From Tipula vernalis (Eukaryota; Arthropoda; Insecta; Diptera; Tipulidae): a stretch of 64,000 nt of DNA. Below are positions 1-10,505 of the stretch, piece by piece; the first letter of the stretch is position 1; every line of letters starts with the position of its first letter. Under the pieces are notes generated by a model. That model made no database searches and was not told where the DNA came from. It saw only the letters and a program-made list of their open reading frames with translations. The position numbers and the translations under genes were made by a program. The stretch is taken from contig OY282559.1 in the NCBI GenBank assembly GCA_958295665.1, forward strand, positions 135,697,241-135,761,240, written 5' to 3'.

Positions 1-1080
1 TTCATTTGAATGATCATTTATATCAATTAAGTTTTTTTTTGTACAGCGAAGGGATTTCTGCCGTGTACTTATTTGATGACCGTTATGTGAGTCTGATTTT
101 TTTTTTCGATATCTTAGACCCTAAGATTTAGATTTATTTATGTTGAAAAAAAGGTGAATTAATAAAAAATGTGTGTACGGTACTTTCGTTGATTAAAAAA
201 AACGACAGATATTTATGCGAACGATTTGATTTGGGTGACTGTGGGAAAGTTTGAAAATTTGCGAATTTTTTTTTTATGTATGTGTGTATAGTTATGTGCT
301 ATTGTTTGGATTTAGATAAGATAAATTTTTTAGGGAGTTGTTGTTGTTTATTCAATTAAAGATATTAATGGACTTGTTAGACTAAAGAATTATAAAAATG
401 ATGTTTGCTTTTGCTAGATGAAATACGATATTCTTCAAAATTAATCATAGTATAATATAAAAAATTATGGAAGGTGGGAAATTTTTTTAGGAAACTGTAA
501 AAATATACAGCTATACTATGGAGGAAGTACGGTAAAAATCTGAGAATTATTTTGGATGTATAACTCGAAATTTTTAGCGAACATTTCTGTTACTTACCGT
601 TAGTAGCAGAAATGTTTTCAAAAAGTAAATAACCTGTGCTTAATCTATGTACCGCACTTGGTACTATTCACTAGGCCGCAAAGTTTTACTGCGAATCGGC
701 TTCTTTTTCATATCTTTCACGTTAGCAAACTAAACTTCTCGAGGCTTTTTCAAAGCAATCATTAAAGAGAAATCCTGTCACTTTGATTTTTTGTGTAAAT
801 CTATTTTTAAATTTAGCCTATTTAAGAATTTTTAATCAATTTCACAAATCTGATAAGATACGAAATTATGTTAAAAAAATTTACAAATTTTTATGAGTTC
901 GAAAGCTTACAAATTTGATTGTGAACAAAATTGTTAAACGACGTCGATATTATTTGGAAATTATGTGTTTAAGTGCTCACATTAAACTCACCTAAGTTAC
1001 TAAATTAGACGTATGTATAAAGTTTTGACAACTAATTTAGTACAAAAATGAAGTAAGATGCAATTGAAAAATATAAAAGG
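1..1080. other. AT-rich noncoding stretch
   Basis: I see no coding region or recognisable element here, only T-runs and AT-rich sequence. The only structure noticed is a short hairpin near 581-616, with arms AACATTTCTG and CAGAAATGTT. Confidence 0.6.
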
Positions 1081-1140
1081 GTGAAACCTCACGAGGTGAT
1101 CAGAACTTCGGTCTGTATTACATGCGTTCATGAGATAAGA

Positions 1141-1400
1141 TCAAGTCAACTCATACTAATTCCCGAATCAATTAATCCCTACCTGAACTCCTTAATCCCT
1201 TAACAATCTAACCTCAATATCCAATTCAATCTCCAACTCAACCTCCAATTCAATCCTAGCGTAATCTCACCAATTCAACCCCAAATCAACTTTAAACTTA
1301 ACACTAAACAAAATCTCCAACTTAACCCCAAACTTGCTCCTCAAATTAACCCTAATTATATTTTCCTCGTTCAATCTCCTACCTCCAACTTCCCCCCAGC
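1141..1400. repeat. CA/CT-rich degenerate repeat (copy 1)
   Basis: The plus strand is a string of near-repeats of the type CCAACTCAACCTCCAATTCAA, almost free of G, unlike the neighbouring AT-rich DNA. The same style of sequence recurs over a longer stretch at 14780-15560. There is no fixed period, so this looks like an old, diverged minisatellite or simple-sequence expansion. The open frame on its complement is a composition artefact. Confidence 0.55.
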
Positions 1401-1489
1401 TCCAACTTTGTGATGATGCGCACAGTTGCTGTCTCACGGTTTCCTTTAATTGAATGTAATAATTTGGAGAGCAGTAAAGCCCCACATAA

Positions 1490-2555
1490 TTCTAGTTTGG
1501 GTAACGATATCTTGGTTTTTATTGGGGCAATATTGCTATTTTCATCTATATAGTTAAGTAATAAACTAGGGCAGCGTAGGCTTTCTCTGAAGCATCACAA
1601 AATCCATGAATTCGTCCTATTTTGAGATTTTTGTGCTTGATCCAACATGGTATATGAATTTTTTCTAAGCATAGCAGTGTTGTCTTGTATTGTATCTAAT
1701 TTTCTTCTATTTCTTTTGATAATTCTTTATCCCATGATACTTCCACGAATAACTGTTGGTGGAAGCTAGCCTAGTTGATCGTATAGTTTAGATACTTCTA
1801 ATTTGCCTCTTTGTTGTGTTAGTGTTTTTCTTGTTAATGTTGACATTCAAAGTCGTCGCTATTCGAATTCAAATATATTCTGACTGTTTTGACTGTATTA
1901 TTGGATCTGAATGGATTGTTAACTTTTCATTATATTGCAAGAATTTTGGTATTTTTGACTAAAGGTGGGAATTGCTGCTGGCCCATTTATGTAACTTAAA
2001 ACCATAGCCCTTCAATATTTGAATTAGTTCGTGTTGTGTTTTTAGAATGTCTTCTAAATTATCACCGCCTGTAATGAGGTCGTCAGCATAAAAATATTTT
2101 AATATTATTTTCGGCTATTTGTCTTCAAGTTCTTATGGCTAGGTACGATGCCGAAGACATACCAAATATCACTGTTGTTAGTTGATATTCGTTGTTTGTT
2201 CTAATGGTTTGTTATCACAAATTTTCCAATGTCCCAAGTCTATATATTCCTGGATGCATTGTTTATATGCTACCGCCATCCTGTCAGATTTGTTTAGTTT
2301 TTTCTCTTGATTTGAGTGAGATTTGATCTCCTGTAGATTCTCGTGTATGCGTTCTTCAAAATTCTTGTTGTATTAAACCCCGTTCCTCTTGCAGCTCTTC
2401 TAGTGCCCAGAATTTTTTTAAATTTTTATCGATTTCTGTCAGTGTAATTAAAGATTGAATTTTGGATACTGCGCTGTTTGTTGCTCCGAAAATTATACAT
2501 CCTAGTTCCGTGCGTTGTGCTATTATTTCGCCGTGACGCTCTTTTGACAGTTCAC
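1490..2555 (-). pseudogene. BEL/Pao retrotransposon pol relic
   Basis: Read on the minus strand this is a degraded BEL/Pao polyprotein in several frames. Around 2555-2360 it carries the linker between protease and reverse transcriptase (ELGCIIFGATNS, then SLITLTEIDKNLKKFWALEE). Around 2350-2220 it has the conserved approach to RT (SDRMAVAYKQCIQEYIDLGH). At about 2070-2100 the RT catalytic signature reads KYFYADDLIT. At about 1560-1620 the RNase H-side motif GRIHGFCDASEKAYAAL is clear, followed near 1500 by KTKISLPKLE. Stops and frameshifts are frequent and no gag, integrase or LTR is recognisable, so it is a fossil fragment. It differs from the BEL/Pao copies at 34.9-38.3 kb and 39.1-43.7 kb in sequence, so it is a third lineage. 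BEL/Pao assignment is strong; the ends are approximate. Confidence 0.85.
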
Positions 2556-3701
2556 TTAGCGTTATCATTGGATAATAGCAGAAAAAATAAATAGTAATCA
2601 GATGCGCAAACGCAAAGTAATAACCACATTTGATTTTCTTGAATGTGTTATGTATCGCAAATAATAATAATAGATAAAACTCCAACCAATAGAGATCGAG
2701 CGTCTCTACAAAATATATTCTGAACTATTAAAATCGTAAAGTAACACAATTACACATGCATTCAAAAGCAAAACGTGAATAGAAAGAATTTTTTTATTGG
2801 TGCGTATGCACCGCAGTAGAAGTTATTTATTCTTTTGGCTCGGGAAGATACTTTAAGCTGTAGTACGTAACGATCGAGCATTTTTTTATTTATTCTTGTA
2901 ATTAAAATATTATTCATTTTACAATGATGATGATGAGACTGATTTTTCATTTATTACGTGGTTTCTTAATTAGGGCTGTAAATTCATTAGAGACCAATTT
3001 TATTTTTTGTGACCAATTTTGTTTTGTGAATTTCAATTTTACGATGCAATCTCATTTATTTTGTTTTCAATTTTTTTTTTTGGTCCTTTATGTATCGCGA
3101 AGAAAAGAGAAATAGAAAACAAAACCCAATTCAAGATAATTACTACCTAAAACAGTTTTATTTTGATTTTAGCTGGTTAGTGCAGTACTTTTGGATTTAA
3201 AACGTGAAAAGAGGCATGTTTTAGTATTCATGTCTGCTCTAGCAACTCGCAATAGCAATTATTCGAATTTAGTTAATTTAAAATCAAACAATATCAAACT
3301 TTTGAATTACACAAACTCGACCAACATTTCTAAATATTTAACAAAAAAAATCCGTACAAAATTCTGTAAAACCTCAATTCATCGGTCCTCGATTTAATGG
3401 ACTTCCGTCGATTTAAGGGACAAAATGTTTCCAATCTTTTATTATTTATAGTTTTTTAGACTATTCGAGAAAATTAGATAATTTTATATCGCTTATGGAT
3501 ATAAATAAAACAGAATGATAATCTGGAATAAGGCCAATTATGAAGCTACTCGCTTATTGCTTAGCCGATAGTGAAATGATGTAATACTAAAAGTACGAAT
3601 GAAAATGGGATTATAAAATGATTTTTAGAAGTTAGTTAAATAGAAAACAACTCGGTTATTTCTTAACAAATTATGATGGAAATTCTAATTCTAAAATGAT
3701 G
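2556..3701. other. noncoding stretch between BEL relic and piggyBac
   Basis: AT-rich DNA without a recognisable gene. Short open frames at 2762-2950, 2924-3115 and 3191-3397 show no motif and are unremarkable for this base composition. Confidence 0.55.
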
Positions 3702-3705
3702 TTAA

Positions 3706-3718
3706 CCCAGATATTGCC
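3706..3718 (+). repeat. piggyBac left terminal inverted repeat
   Basis: CCCAGATATTGCC directly follows TTAA at 3702-3705. Its complement is found at 10494-10505. Confidence 0.85.
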
Positions 3719-4036
3719 ATTGTTCTTTATAAAGCCAAATAAAACATAATATGGTAAATAACACAATTGAAACTTGTCGAAATATTTTTTTTCGAAAGTC
3801 CCGTTAGGCATATTTAGTATAAAAAGGACTGACTCGTTGAAAAGTTATTTAGTTTTGAGTTGCCTTTGTTTTGTGAAAATATTATAGTGAATACAAATTC
3901 AGTGACGTCATTTACATAAAAATAGATAATTGGTGGTACGTATAATTTAATAAATAAATCATTTATTTGCATTTTCTCGGTCTTATTTTATTGAAAATAT
4001 ATTAAGTATTGCAGTGTTCTTTATAAAGGTCAATGG
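3716..4036. repeat. piggyBac subterminal inverted repeat pair
   Basis: GCCATTGTTCTTTATAAAG at 3716-3734 is mirrored by TTCTTTATAAAGGTCAATGGC at about 4016-4036. A related but degraded GCCATTGTCCTTTCAAAAGG occurs near the right end at about 10350. Subterminal repeats of this kind are common transposase-binding sites in piggyBac-like elements; the function here is inferred. Confidence 0.5.
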
Positions 4037-4069
4037 CTACTATATTTAAACGGATTTTATTATAGGTAT

Positions 4070-4480
4070 ATGAACAAACCGTTAACGCTCAACGAAATAA
4101 TAGAAGAGTTGGAAATTGATGATGCCGAAATTCCCGAAGAAATAATTATTTTTCCACCTGAAAACACAAATGACGAAATTACCGACGAAGATTCAGGCGA
4201 CGAGGATAACGTTACTATAAATAATCTTCCTGGAGGACAGCTAAGAGCCGAAACAGAACTCCGGTACAGTGACAGCATTTATGACAGTGATGACGAAATT
4301 CCATTAGCTGTATTATCAAAGCGACAGCCTAAATCGACTCCAAAATCCAAAAACAACTTTACTAAATGGGAGAAGAAAGATCTCACTTCTACCTTACCAA
4401 TGTGGAAAGATATAAGTGGTTGTATCAATGGTTGTATGTCACCTGTTGATGCGTTTCACATTTTTACTTCCTTTTACTCT
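4070..4480 (+). pseudogene. piggyBac transposase, N-terminal piece
   Basis: The open frame starts at ATG 4070 with MNKPLTLNEIIEELEIDD and is strongly acidic over its first 80 residues (EIPEEII, DEITDEDSGDED, DSDDEIPL). This is the usual low-complexity head of piggyBac transposases. It is followed by a basic linker (KRQPKSTPKSKNNFTKWEKKD) and SPVDAFHIFTSFY, which matches the start of the family's dimerisation/DDE region. Coding is cut at about 4472-4480, where the sequence passes into a repeat beginning TTTTACT; the frame beyond that is insertion-derived. The continuation of the transposase is found 3.6 kb downstream at about 8112. Confidence 0.8.
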
Positions 4481-4584
4481 AGTAAAATAAAGTATAGTAA
4501 TCATGAAAATTTTGGACCTTGAGATTTTTAGAGATTTATTTGTTTTGAGGTTCCCTGAATCCGCAAAAGTGGGTTTCGAAATAG

Positions 4585-4986
4585 TGTCTGTCTGTCTGTC
4601 TGTCAGTCTGTCAGTCTGTCAGTCTGTCAGTCTGTCAGTCTGTCAGTCTGTCAGTCTGTCAGTCTGTCAGTCTGTCAGTCTGTCAGTCTGTCAGTCTGTC
4701 AGTCTGTCAGTCTGTCAGTCTGTCAGTCTGTCAGTCTGTCAGTCTGTCAGTCTGTCAGTCTGTCAGTCTGTCAGTCTGCCAGTCTGTCAGTCTGTCAGTC
4801 TGTCAGTCTGTCAGTCTGTCAGCCTGTCAGTCTGTCAGTCTGTCAGTCTGTCAGTCTGTCAGTCTGTCAGTCTGTCAGTCTGTCAGTCTGTCAGTCTGTC
4901 AGTCTGTCAGTCTGTCAGTCTGTCAGTCTGTCAGTCTGTCAGTCTGTCAGTCTGTTAGTCTGTCAGTCTGTTAGTCTGTCAGTCTG
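4585..4986 (+). repeat. (CAGTCTGT)n microsatellite
   Basis: About 400 bp of the 8-base unit CAGTCTGT, roughly 48-50 copies. It starts as plain GTCT (four units) and has only a few single-base variants (for example CTGCCAGT near 4778 and GTTAGT near 4955-4970). Because 8 is not a multiple of 3 and no phase makes a stop, a 151-codon open frame arises that is not a gene. Confidence 0.97.
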
Positions 4987-5294
4987 GCTGTGTCCTCTCT
5001 ACAGCCCATATGGTTTAATCAATCTTACTGAAACTTCAGATTTAAGCTTTTTTGATAAATTGAGAGGTCCCAGTGAATTTTACTCCAAATCGGTTAACCG
5101 GAAGTGTCCGCTACTTTGGTCCTTAAAATTTGTTTTGCAAATATCTTAAAAAGTATAAGGTTTAAAAAAAACTACTAAAACAAAATGTTTCCAAAAATTA
5201 AAAACAAATAAAAATAAAAAATAAATATTTAAAAATTAAAAAAAAAAATTAAGACAAAATAAAATTTCTCAAAATTCTCTGTTCGTAAAAGCAA

Positions 5295-5314
5295 GTCGTG
5301 TGTTGGCCACACGT
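5295..5314 (+). other. candidate 3'-terminal stem-loop of copy A
   Basis: GTCGTGTG-TTGGC-CACACGTC forms an 8-bp stem with one mismatch and a 5-nt loop, a few bases before the end of the element. The equivalent hairpin in copy B is at 8083-8102. Helitron-class elements end with such a hairpin. Confidence 0.55.
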
Positions 5315-5320
5315 CAATTT

Positions 5321-7620
5321 AAACTAGGTAATTAAGGGACCTATTCCATGTGCTAGCGATATCTTTATCATCATTGTTGAGTGCGATTTCCAAAAAAATA
5401 ATTTCGTAGCGCTTTTATTAAACGAACGATCCGTATGGATTAGGGTTTTCTAACTAGGAAATTGACCAACGTATTCTATGTGCTAGCGAAACCTTAGTCA
5501 TCATTGTTGGCAATGGCCGATATTGGCCCTTGGAAGTTGAGTGCGATTTCCAAAAAATAATTTTGCAGAACTTTTACTAAACGAACGATTCGTATGGATT
5601 AGGGGTTTCTAACTAGGTAATTAAGGGCCTATTCCATGTGCTAGCGAAAACTTTGTCATAATTGTTGGCAATGGCCGATATTGGCCCTTGGGAGTTGAGT
5701 GCGATTTCCAAAAAATAATTTTGCAGAACTTTTAGTAAACGAACGATTCGTATGGATTAGGGTTTTCTAACTAGTTAATTAAGGGACCTATTCCATGTGC
5801 TAGCGAAACCTTTGTCATCAATGTTGAGTGCGATTTCCAAAAAATAAAATTCGTAGAACTTTTACTAAACGAACGATTCGTATGGATTAGGGTTTTCTAA
5901 CTAGGTAATTAAGGGACCTATTCCATGTGCTAGCGAAACCTTTGCCACCATTGTTGGCAATGGCCGATATTGGCCCTTGGGATTTGAGTGCGATTTCCAA
6001 AAAATAATTTTGCAGAACTTTTACTAAACGAACGATTCGTATAGATTAGGGTTTTCGAACTAGGTAATTAAGGGACCTATTCCATGTGCTAGCGAAACCT
6101 TTGTCATAATTGTTGGCAATGGCCGATATTGGCCCTTGGGAGTTGAGTGCGATTTCCAAAAAATAATTTTGCAGAACTTTTACTAAACGAACGATTCGTA
6201 TGGATTAGGGTTTTTTAACTAGAAATTAAGGGGCCTATTCCATGTGCTAGCGAAACCTTTGTCATAATTTTTGGCAATGGCCGATATTGGCCCTTGGGAG
6301 TTGAGTGCGATTTCCAAAAAATAATTTTGCAGAACTTTTAGTAAACGAACGATTCGTATGGATTATGGTTTTCTAACTAGTTAATTAAGGGATCTATTCC
6401 ATGTGCTAGCGAAACCTTTGTCATAATTGTTGGCAATGGCCGATATTGGCCCTTGGGAGTTGAGTGCGATTTCCAAAAAATAATTTTGCAGAACTTTTAG
6501 TAAACGAACGATTCGTATGGATTAGGGTTTTCTAACTAGGTAATTAAGGGACCTATTCCATGTGCTAGCGAAACCTTTGTCATCATTGTTGGCAATGGCC
6601 GATATTAGCCCTTGGGATTTGAGTGCGATTTCCAAAAAATAATTTTGCAGAACTTTTACTAAACGAACGATCTGTATGGATTAGGGTTTTTTAACTAGGT
6701 AATTAAAGGACCTATTCCATGTGCTAGCGAAACCTTTGTCATAATTTTTGGCAATGGCCGATATTGGCCCTTGGGAGTTGAGTGCGATTTCCAAAAAATA
6801 ATTTTGCAGAACTTTTAGTAAACGAACGATTCGTATGGATTAGGGTTTTCTAACTAGTTAATTAAGGGATCTATTCCATGTGCTAGCGAAACCTTTGTCA
6901 TAATTGTTGGCAATGGCCGATATTGGCCCTTGGGAGTTGAGTGCGATTTCCAAAATATAATTTTGCAGAACTTTTAGTAAACGAACGATTCGTATGGATT
7001 AGGGTTTTCTAACTAGGTAATTAAGGGACCTATTCCATGTGCCAGCGAAACCTTTGTCATCATTGTTGGCAATGGCCGATATTAGCCCTTGGGATTTGAG
7101 TGCGATTTCCAAAAAATAATTTTGCAGAACTTTTACTAAACGAACGATCTGTATGGATTAGGGTTTTTTAACTAGGTAATTAAAGGACCTATTCCATGTG
7201 CTAGCGAAACCTTTTTCTTCGTTGTTGAGTGCGATTTCCAAAAAATTATTTCGTAGAACTTTTATTAAACGAACGATCCGTATGGATTAGGGTTTTCAAA
7301 CTAGGAAATTGACCAACCTATTCTATGTGCTAGCGAAACCTTTGTCATCATTGTTGGCAATGGCCGATATTGGCCTTTGGGAGTTGAGTGCGATTTCCAA
7401 AAAATAATTTTGCAGAACTTTTACTAAACGAACGATTCGTATAAATTAGGGTTTTCTAACTAGGTAATTAAGGGACCTATTCTATGTGCTAGCGAAACCT
7501 TTGTCATAATTGTTGGCAATGGCCGATATTGGCCCTTGGGAGTTGAGTGCGATTTCCAAAAAATAATTTTGCAGAACTTTTAGTAAACGAACGATTCGTA
7601 TGGATTAGGGTTTTTTATTT
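5321..7620 (+). repeat. 159-bp tandem satellite with a 130-bp variant (15 copies)
   Basis: Using the anchor TGCTAGCG, monomers start at 5351, 5481, 5639, 5798, 5928, 6087, 6245, 6404, 6563, 6722, 6881, 7040 (as TGCCAGCG), 7199, 7328 and 7487. Spacings are either 158-159 or 129-130 bp. Three short monomers (from 5351, 5798, 7199) lack a 29-bp module (GGCAATGGCCGATATTGGCC and its end), and GTTG flanks both sides of the missing piece. The first and last short monomers are each followed by a variant reading ATTGACCAAC, so both ends of the array carry the same short-plus-variant pair. The array lies exactly between copies A and B. No coding potential. Confidence 0.95.
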
Positions 7621-7624
7621 GATT

Positions 7625-8108
7625 TTACTACAGTAAAATAAAGTATAGTATTCCTGAAAATTTTGGACCTTGAGATTTTTAGAGATTTATTTGTTTTGAG
7701 GTCCCCTGAGTCCAAAAAAGTGGGTTTCAGAATGGTGTCTGTCTGTCAGTCTGTGTCCTCTCTACATCCCATATGGTTTAATCAATCGAACAGAAACTTC
7801 AGATTTAAGCTTTTTTGATAAATTGGGAGGTCCCAGTGCATTTTACTTCAAATCGGCTAACCGGAAGTGGCCACTCCCTTGGTCCAGAAAATTTATTTTG
7901 CAAATATTTTTAAAAGTATAAGGATTACAAAGAACTTCTTAAAACAAAATGTTTCCAAAAATTAAAAACAAATAAAAATAAGAAATAAATAATTAAAAAA
8001 AAAAATTTAAAAATTTAAAATTTAATAAAAAAAAATTAAGAAAAAAATAAAATTTCTCAAAATTCTCTGCTCGTAAAAGAAAGTCGTGTGTTGGCCACAC
8101 CTCAATTT
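7625..8108 (+). mobile_element. Helitron-like (mini-me/HINE-like) element, copy B
   Basis: This begins TTTTACTACAGTAAAA and follows copy A block by block: the same leader, GTGTCTGTCTGTCAGTCTGT with only about four GTCT-type units, the TCTCTACATCCCATATGG core, the CGGCTAACCGGAAGTG box, the A-rich tail and the terminal hairpin at 8083-8102. Identity to copy A is high outside the microsatellite. The main difference is the missing 380 bp of microsatellite. piggyBac coding resumes directly after it. Confidence 0.6.
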
Positions 8109-8111
8109 TTT

Positions 8112-8715
8112 TTTTAACAGAGGAAGTGATTGATATGATTACTCTAATATTATATATTAGAGACATAATAGAAAAGCAGATATCCAGCCCGACGAAATTC
8201 GCTGTTTTATTGAAATTTTATTGCTAATGGTTACGTTCCTTCACCTAGACGTGAGTTGTATTGGGAAAACTCAAAGGATACGGGTAGAGAATTAGTGTCC
8301 AATGCAATGTCGCGAAATAGATTTCGGTTTATTATGCAAAATATTCATTGCAACGATAGTAAAAAAATTAATCCGAATGATAAATTTTCGAAAATACGGC
8401 CACTTCTGGATATAATGAACAAACTTTTTATCAAGATGGCACCAAACGAAGAAAACCATAACGTGGATGAGTCAATGGTTCCATATTACGGTCATCATGG
8501 AACGAAACGGTTTATTCGTGGTAAGCCTATTCGTTGGGGCTACAAATTATGGACGGCAACAACAAGATTAGGATACATAGAGTGGTTTGAACCATATCAA
8601 GGATCTACTACTACTATACTATCCCAAAAATATAAAAATGTGGGTTTAGGTGCAAGGGTTGTTTTGCAGTGTGCTGACGTACTGCAAAAAAATTATCCAA
8701 ATTTATCTTTTTTAG
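8112..8715 (+). pseudogene. piggyBac transposase, central piece
   Basis: After the insertion the transposase resumes in broken frame (TEEVIDMITL region, then DEIRCFIEIL). From about 8226 it reads in one long frame through YVPSPRRELYWENSKDTG, MSRNRFRFIMQNIHCNDS, KFSKIRPLLDIMN, HNVDESMVPYYGHHG and KPIRWGYKLWTATT. DESM carries the first catalytic aspartate of the family, and the WENS and RPLLD stretches are typical of DDE_Tnp_1_7 proteins. The reading breaks off after NYPNLSF at about 8715, where the family would continue into the second catalytic region. At least one frameshift lies near 8220. Identification is strong; the gene is dead. Confidence 0.88.
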
Positions 8716-9900
8716 GAATCGGATTGCGGCCCATCCATCAGTTGTAACAATAAGGGTTTCTGTGCATTAATCGTATGTCGAACTCCAGATTTTTAACTAA
8801 ACAGTTTTTAAACGACTTAACGTTTCTTAACCGATTGAAGTGAAATTTAGTATGCAAGTTTATATTGGCCTACAAATAGCGTGTACCGAATTTCAATATT
8901 ATAACGTATCCATCCATCCGCATACTAAATTTAATTTCAATCGGTTAAGAGACACGGGCAGTTGTAGAAGAATCGTTTATTTTCTCATATTAAACACTAC
9001 GGGAATATATGGCCAGCCGTATAATCGGAACGGGATACGTTATAATATTGAAATTCGGTACACGCTATTTGTGACCGAATTAATTTATGCGATTGCTTTC
9101 AAAGAACCGTACCAAAAATCAACTGGTTACCACAGTTATGATTGCATTTCGCTGCCCCTGCCATGATATTATTGTAACAAAGTTGAGCCTTGATAAAGAA
9201 TGATGCGTGATCCAATTAAATTACTTATCGTTTTCGAGAACGTAGCTGTTAGAATACCAATTGCAAAATAATGGCCATATATTTACATTCATTAGAAATC
9301 GATTACTTCTGGCAAGCTCGCTTGGACTTGAAGTAGTTGCCGTAATTAATATCAACTGTGAATGCTATAGTATAGATAGATAGAAAAATAAATAGAAAAT
9401 AAATTTTTTTGACAATCTAACATAATTGCGGTGGTGAAAGTTAAAAGTAAAACATACACAGTCAAATTTTATAAATCAAATAGTATGATACCTACGTGTG
9501 AGATGGCGCAGAATAAATTATAATTATTTGAACCATGTATGTAAATAGAGAAATTAGATTAGATACAATTTTAATACATAAAAAACAGAATAAATTATTC
9601 CGTTTTTTGTTAAATAAAATGCGTTTGGTCAGCATATTTTAAACCTTTTATTTAAAACACATTGTACAATCTACATTCAAATTAATTTCAATAGATAGAG
9701 CTGTGAAATGGTTGTAATATAGACATAAAAATTTTTAATTCTGCTCTTTTCATTTAAATGTCACATTTCGCACAGATGTCGCTAATTATTTAAAATTTTT
9801 TACTTTGTAACGTAAAAAATTTCAGGTAAAAAATACAATTATTTACACGTAAATAATAGTGTAAATTACGCAATGTAATTTACGTGCACAATACTGAGAG
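8716..9900. other. block replacing the middle of the piggyBac transposase
   Basis: The transposase segment expected here (about 600 bp with the second and third catalytic aspartates) is absent. Instead there is noncoding DNA with interleaved inverted repeats at 8829-9072 and, near 9850-9885, short palindromes such as GTAAATTAC-GCAAT-GTAATTTAC. From 9080 to 9850 I see only AT-rich sequence. It is either another insertion accompanied by deletion or a diverged internal piece; the ends are not clear. Confidence 0.5.
8829..9072. repeat. two interleaved long inverted repeats (a-b-a'-b')
   Basis: Pair one: 8829-8855 (starts AACCGATTGAAG) against 8920-8946 (ends TTCAATCGGTT), 25 of 27 bases complementary. 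Pair two: 8872-8911 (starts ACAAATAGCGTGTACC) against 9033-9072 (ends GGTACACGCTATTTGT), 40 of 40 bases complementary. The right arm of pair one lies between the arms of pair two, so the two hairpins interleave instead of nesting. Confidence 0.85.
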
Positions 9901-9904
9901 TAGG

Positions 9905-10255
9905 TATACGTGGAAAAAATCGTATTTTCCGTTAATAGCCCACTGCGTTGATATGACTTAACAAAATGCTTGGCAACTTTACCGATTAAATGGTGACAAA
10001 TTAGATCAACTCAATTTTAGGCGGCAACTTATTCTTGGTATCTTAGAGTCATTTCAGAAAACCACAACCAGAGGACGTAGACCAGCTGAAAGCCTTCTCA
10101 GTTATTCCAGATACGATGGTAAAGATCATTTAATATTGTACAAGAAAACCCAAACACGATGTAGACATAAAAAATGCAAATTTATCTGTGCAAAATGTTC
10201 AATAGCATAACACCCAAAAAACTGCTTTTATGATTACCATATTCGTACAAAGTAA
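9905..10255 (+). pseudogene. piggyBac transposase, C-terminal piece
   Basis: The frame reads FPLIAHCVDMT, a stop, then QNAWQLYRLNGDKLD, FRRQLILGILESF and RGRRPAESLLSY, then a cysteine/histidine-rich tail (CRHKKCKFICAKC), a second stop, and HPKNCFYDYHIRTK. The NAWxLYR box and the Cys/His tail are classic C-terminal piggyBac features. Two in-frame stops inside conserved sequence show that it is inactive. It lies about 240 bp before the right terminal repeat, as expected. Confidence 0.87.
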
Positions 10256-10493
10256 TGAATTTTTTGTATTGATTTTAGTATTTTTTGTTATAAATAAAAA
10301 AATGAATTAATTTATTTTGATTTCAAAAATAAACATTTTACATAGTATAAATTGCCATTGTCCTTTCAAAAGGGCAACCCCTCCTCCCTTACCTAGGAAG
10401 CTTACAAAATATTTTCAAATTACATTCGATTTCTTTTATGATTTTAATGCCCTTACAAGCATAAAACGAAATGTGGAGAAAAAATAATAATTC

Positions 10494-10505
10494 GGCAATA
10501 TCTGG
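10494..10505 (-). repeat. piggyBac right terminal inverted repeat
   Basis: GGCAATATCTGG is the perfect complement of the inner 12 bases of the left terminus. The following TTCT stands where GTTAA would be expected, so the target duplication has decayed. Confidence 0.8.

Larger units (their letters stand above)
4472..5320 (+). mobile_element. Helitron-like (mini-me/HINE-like) non-autonomous element, copy A
   Basis: The block starts with the near-palindrome TTTTACTCTAGTAAAA. It then holds a leader (GAAAATTTTGGACCTTGAG), a GTCT-type microsatellite, a conserved core (TGTCCTCTCTACAGCCCATA, then AATCGGTTAACCGGAAGTG) and A-rich sequence. It closes with a stem-loop at 5295-5314 just before CAATTT. 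The same order without the expanded microsatellite is repeated at 7625-8108. A GTCY microsatellite between conserved blocks and a 3' stem-loop are the hallmarks described for mini-me/INE-1-like Helentron-associated elements of flies. No coding capacity is seen. The assignment rests on architecture, not on a database match. Confidence 0.6.
3706..10505 (+). mobile_element. piggyBac-like DNA transposon, multiply interrupted
   Basis: The left terminus is TTAA at 3702-3705 followed by CCCAGATATTGCC, the TTAA-plus-CCC start typical of piggyBac elements. The right terminus at 10494-10505 is GGCAATATCTGG, the exact complement of 12 of these 13 bases. The right TTAA has decayed (TTCT follows). Between them lie three separated pieces of a piggyBac transposase in the correct order: acidic N-terminus, central DDE part, and C-terminal cysteine/histidine-rich part. 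The 6.8-kb span is two to three times the usual 2-3 kb because other DNA has been inserted at about 4472-8110 and 8720-9900. The element cannot encode an active transposase. Identification is firm from both the termini and the protein. Confidence 0.88.

Noticed and set aside
4503..4958. 151-codon open frame rich in SVCQSVSL
   Set aside because: Translation of the CAGTCTGT microsatellite inside a non-coding element.
5321..7620. CRISPR-like array
   Set aside because: Repeats are contiguous 159-bp monomers without unique spacers, in a eukaryotic transposon context.
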